Source: Lysinibacillus timonensis (GTDB taxonomy: Bacteria; Bacillota; Bacilli; Bacillales_A; Planococcaceae). From it: a stretch of 40,000 nt of DNA. Positions within the stretch are counted from its first letter, which is position 1. Every line of letters starts with the position of its first letter. Where the stretch lies: positions 2,392,001-2,432,000 of the forward strand of contig NZ_LT985980.1 in the NCBI RefSeq assembly GCF_900291985.1, read 5' to 3'. Below the pieces are notes generated by a model that saw only the letters and a list, made by a program, of their open reading frames with translations, was not told where the DNA came from and made no database searches. Both the position numbers and the translations under genes were made by a program. Below, piece after piece: positions 38,282-40,000 of the stretch.

Positions 38282-39115
38282 ATGAATCTTTGGATAGATG
38301 GAAAGTATGTAGACAAAGAGGATGAGCGAAAAATTTCAGTATTTGATCACGGCTTTTTGTACGGATTAAATTGTTCTGAATCGTTTCGGTCCTATAATGG
38401 AAAAGTTCTATTATTCCCCGATCACTTTCATCGCCTTATTAGTAATTTAGCTCAACTACGTATTAAATTCCCTTATACTAAAAGTGAAATCATTGAAGTT
38501 GTAGCAAAGTTAACAGAGCGTGCAAATGGAGAAGATGGGGCATTTCGGTTAATTGTTTCTGCCGGTGTCTATCAAAACAAATTACATTATCAAACTCAAT
38601 ATAATAATCCTATTGTTATCATTTACCGGGACTCGCTTTCAAAAAGAGGTAGTGGATTAGAAAGATCAGCAAAATGGTTAAAAACTCCTTTTCATTCTCA
38701 ATACCAACTAAATAATTATCTAGGAAGGCTTGAAATCGTTAATATAGACCAATGTGAAGGCTTTTTTATCACGCAAAGAGGCTATGTGGCGTGTGGGGTC
38801 ACTTCAACGATTTTTTGGGTAAAAGATGGTACACTATTTACTCCTTCACTACAAATTGGTATTGAGGACGGAGTAATAAGGCAATGGGTTATTCGAACCG
38901 CAGAAAAGTTTAATCTTAGAGTTATTGAAAATTTTTTCACAAAACAAGAAGTTGAAGAGGCCTATGAATGCTTTATCGTAAACGATGTCGATGAAATAGT
39001 CCCTATATCCAATATAGGAAATATAAAATTTTTAGGTGAGGATGGGCCAGTTTACCAGCAACTACATCAAGCGTACATAAATGAAATAATAATGCTAATA
39101 GAAGAGGTGTACTAA
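38282..39115 (+). CDS. pabC: PabC-like aminodeoxychorismate lyase homologue, probably not a normal PLP enzyme
   Basis: Protein of 277 residues from fold type IV PLP enzymes, placed as PabC, which converts aminodeoxychorismate to p-aminobenzoate for folate. The N-terminus (V-F-D-H-G-F-L-Y-G) and the region T-P-S-L-x-x-G-I are clearly PabC-like. However, where the PLP lysine is expected (K-S-x-x-Y-L-N-N), the sequence is H138-S-Q-Y-Q-L-N-N, and the loop before it looks shortened. C171 replaces the glutamate of A-E-G that contacts the PLP nitrogen, and I199 replaces the threonine of G-V-T-R. AAGGAGG precedes the ATG and the frame is intact. folP follows on the base after its stop. Activity as a lyase is doubtful. 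Confidence 0.82.
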   Translation: MNLWIDGKYVDKEDERKISVFDHGFLYGLNCSESFRSYNGKVLLFPDHFHRLISNLAQLRIKFPYTKSEIIEVVAKLTERANGEDGAFRLIVSAGVYQNKLHYQTQYNNPIVIIYRDSLSKRGSGLERSAKWLKTPFHSQYQLNNYLGRLEIVNIDQCEGFFITQRGYVACGVTSTIFWVKDGTLFTPSLQIGIEDGVIRQWVIRTAEKFNLRVIENFFTKQEVEEAYECFIVNDVDEIVPISNIGNIKFLGEDGPVYQQLHQAYINEIIMLIEEVY

Positions 39116-39979
39116 ATGCTTTCAAAATATCCAAAACCACTTATTCTCAATAATATTGAACTTGATTTTAGAAAAGAAACAGTCGTGATGGGCATCTTAA
39201 ATGTAACGCCTGATTCATTTTCAGATGGAGGTAGGTATAATTCTATTGATTCTGCTATTCAGCATGCAATGGACATGGTAGAAGCAGGTGCAAAGATGAT
39301 TGATGTAGGGGGAGAGTCAACAAGGCCGGGGTATGTGCAAATTTCTGATGAAGAAGAAATTGAACGTGTCGTGCCTGTCATTAAAGCATTACGAAGAGAA
39401 GTATCAGCTATTATTTCAATAGATACATACAAATCTAAAGTTGCAAGGGCAGCAATTGAAGCAGGAGCACATTTAATTAATGACATTTGGGGTGCTAAAA
39501 GAGATCCCCAAATTGCAAATGTTGCTGCAGATTTAGAAGTTCCAATTATTCTAATGCATAACCGTGAAGACACACCATATACAAATTACTTTCATGATTA
39601 TATGAGTGATCTAAAAGAGAGTATTACAATAGCACATAATGCTGGCGTACCAGATCAACATATTATTTTAGATCCAGGAATCGGTTTTGTAAAAAATCTC
39701 CAACAAAGTTTAGAAACAATGCAAAGGCTGGACGAGTTAGTAGAGTTAGGATATCCAGTTTTATTAGCAACATCACGCAAACGTATGATTGGTACAATAC
39801 TAAATTTACCTATTGATGAAAGAGTAGAGGGAACAGCTGCTGCTTGCGCATTTGGTGTAATAAAAGGATGTCATATTGTTCGTGTTCATGATGTAAAGGA
39901 AGTAGCGCGTACAGTTAAAATGATTGATGCGTTAGTAGGGAAGTTAAAGGTTCAAGATGAATTACCTGAAAAACATTAG
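39116..39979 (+). CDS. folP: Dihydropteroate synthase
   Basis: FolP (Sul) of 287 residues joins p-aminobenzoate to 6-hydroxymethyl-dihydropterin pyrophosphate; it is the sulfonamide target. Motifs are M-G-I-L-N-V-T-P-D-S-F-S-D-G-G at about 25-39, D-V-G-G-E-S-T-R-P-G at 63-72, S-I-D-T-Y-K, I-N-D-I-W-G, D-P-G-I-G-F and the C-terminal R-V-H-D-V. The ATG lies directly after the pabC stop with GAAGAGGTG inside pabC, so it is coupled to that gene. Confidence 0.97.
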   Translation: MLSKYPKPLILNNIELDFRKETVVMGILNVTPDSFSDGGRYNSIDSAIQHAMDMVEAGAKMIDVGGESTRPGYVQISDEEEIERVVPVIKALRREVSAIISIDTYKSKVARAAIEAGAHLINDIWGAKRDPQIANVAADLEVPIILMHNREDTPYTNYFHDYMSDLKESITIAHNAGVPDQHIILDPGIGFVKNLQQSLETMQRLDELVELGYPVLLATSRKRMIGTILNLPIDERVEGTAAACAFGVIKGCHIVRVHDVKEVARTVKMIDALVGKLKVQDELPEKH

Positions 39980-39987
39980 TACTTAAT

Positions 39988-40000
39988 AAAGGAGTAAATT
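39988..40000 (+). promoter_or_regulatory. Ribosome-binding site of the next gene (probably folB)
   Basis: AAAGGAG near the window end, 9 bases after the folP stop, with the start codon just outside. In B. subtilis folB (dihydroneopterin aldolase) follows folP. Confidence 0.5.

Overview
This window is a stretch of conserved chromosome from a low-GC, endospore-forming Bacillales bacterium. The sporulation set (abrB, yabE, sspF, spoVG, fin, spoVT, yabP, yabQ, spoIIE) and the gene order match the origin-proximal yaaT-to-folP region of Bacillus subtilis. The protein sequences diverge moderately from B. subtilis, and the missing genes and one intergenic repeat suggest a Planococcaceae/Caryophanaceae-type genus (Lysinibacillus, Solibacillus, Psychrobacillus or similar). 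That genus-level guess is an inference from memory. All genes lie on the + strand except abrB.

Layout. 1-2702: end of yaaT, then yabA (replication control), trmN6-like methyltransferase, yazA and rsmI. 2763-3041: abrB, divergent from metG, with a SigA promoter and two Spo0A boxes. 3377-9342: metG, tatD, yabE, rnmV, rsmA. 9495-12934: veg, sspF, ispE, purR-ridA, spoVG. 13136-17257: glmU-prs, ctc, pth, fin. 17413-26494: mfd, spoVT, then yabM-mazG-rqcP and yabP-yabQ-divIC. 26768-34260: yabR, spoIIE-tilS, hpt, ftsH. 34467-39979: coaX-hslO-yacD, cysK, pabC-folP. A ribosome-binding site for the next gene, probably folB, ends the window.

The genes fall into a few working groups. One is translation and rRNA/tRNA maturation (metG, rnmV, rsmA, rsmI, trmN6, pth, ctc, tilS, rqcP). 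Another is nucleotide and PRPP metabolism (prs, purR, hpt). A third is the cell envelope (glmU, yabM, divIC, ispE). A fourth is quality control (mfd, ftsH, hslO, mazG, tatD). The fifth is the sporulation programme. Several promoters read directly: SigA at abrB, metG, yabE, veg (two), glmU, yabR and cysK; SigH at spoVG; SigF/G-type at spoVT, fin and sspF; a 21-bp-spaced Spo0A-type promoter at spoIIE. Seventeen Rho-independent terminators delimit the operons.

I found no mobile element, CRISPR array, prophage or clearly new multigene system. Most worth a second look are: a PabC-like protein that has lost the lysine, glutamate and threonine expected to hold PLP, in a folate locus that also lacks pabB and pabA; a structured GC-rich palindromic element upstream of yabA; a methionyl-tRNA synthetase with HIGT instead of HIGH plus a four-cysteine knuckle; and the absence of yabG, yabS, yabT and the tRNA pair from their usual places.
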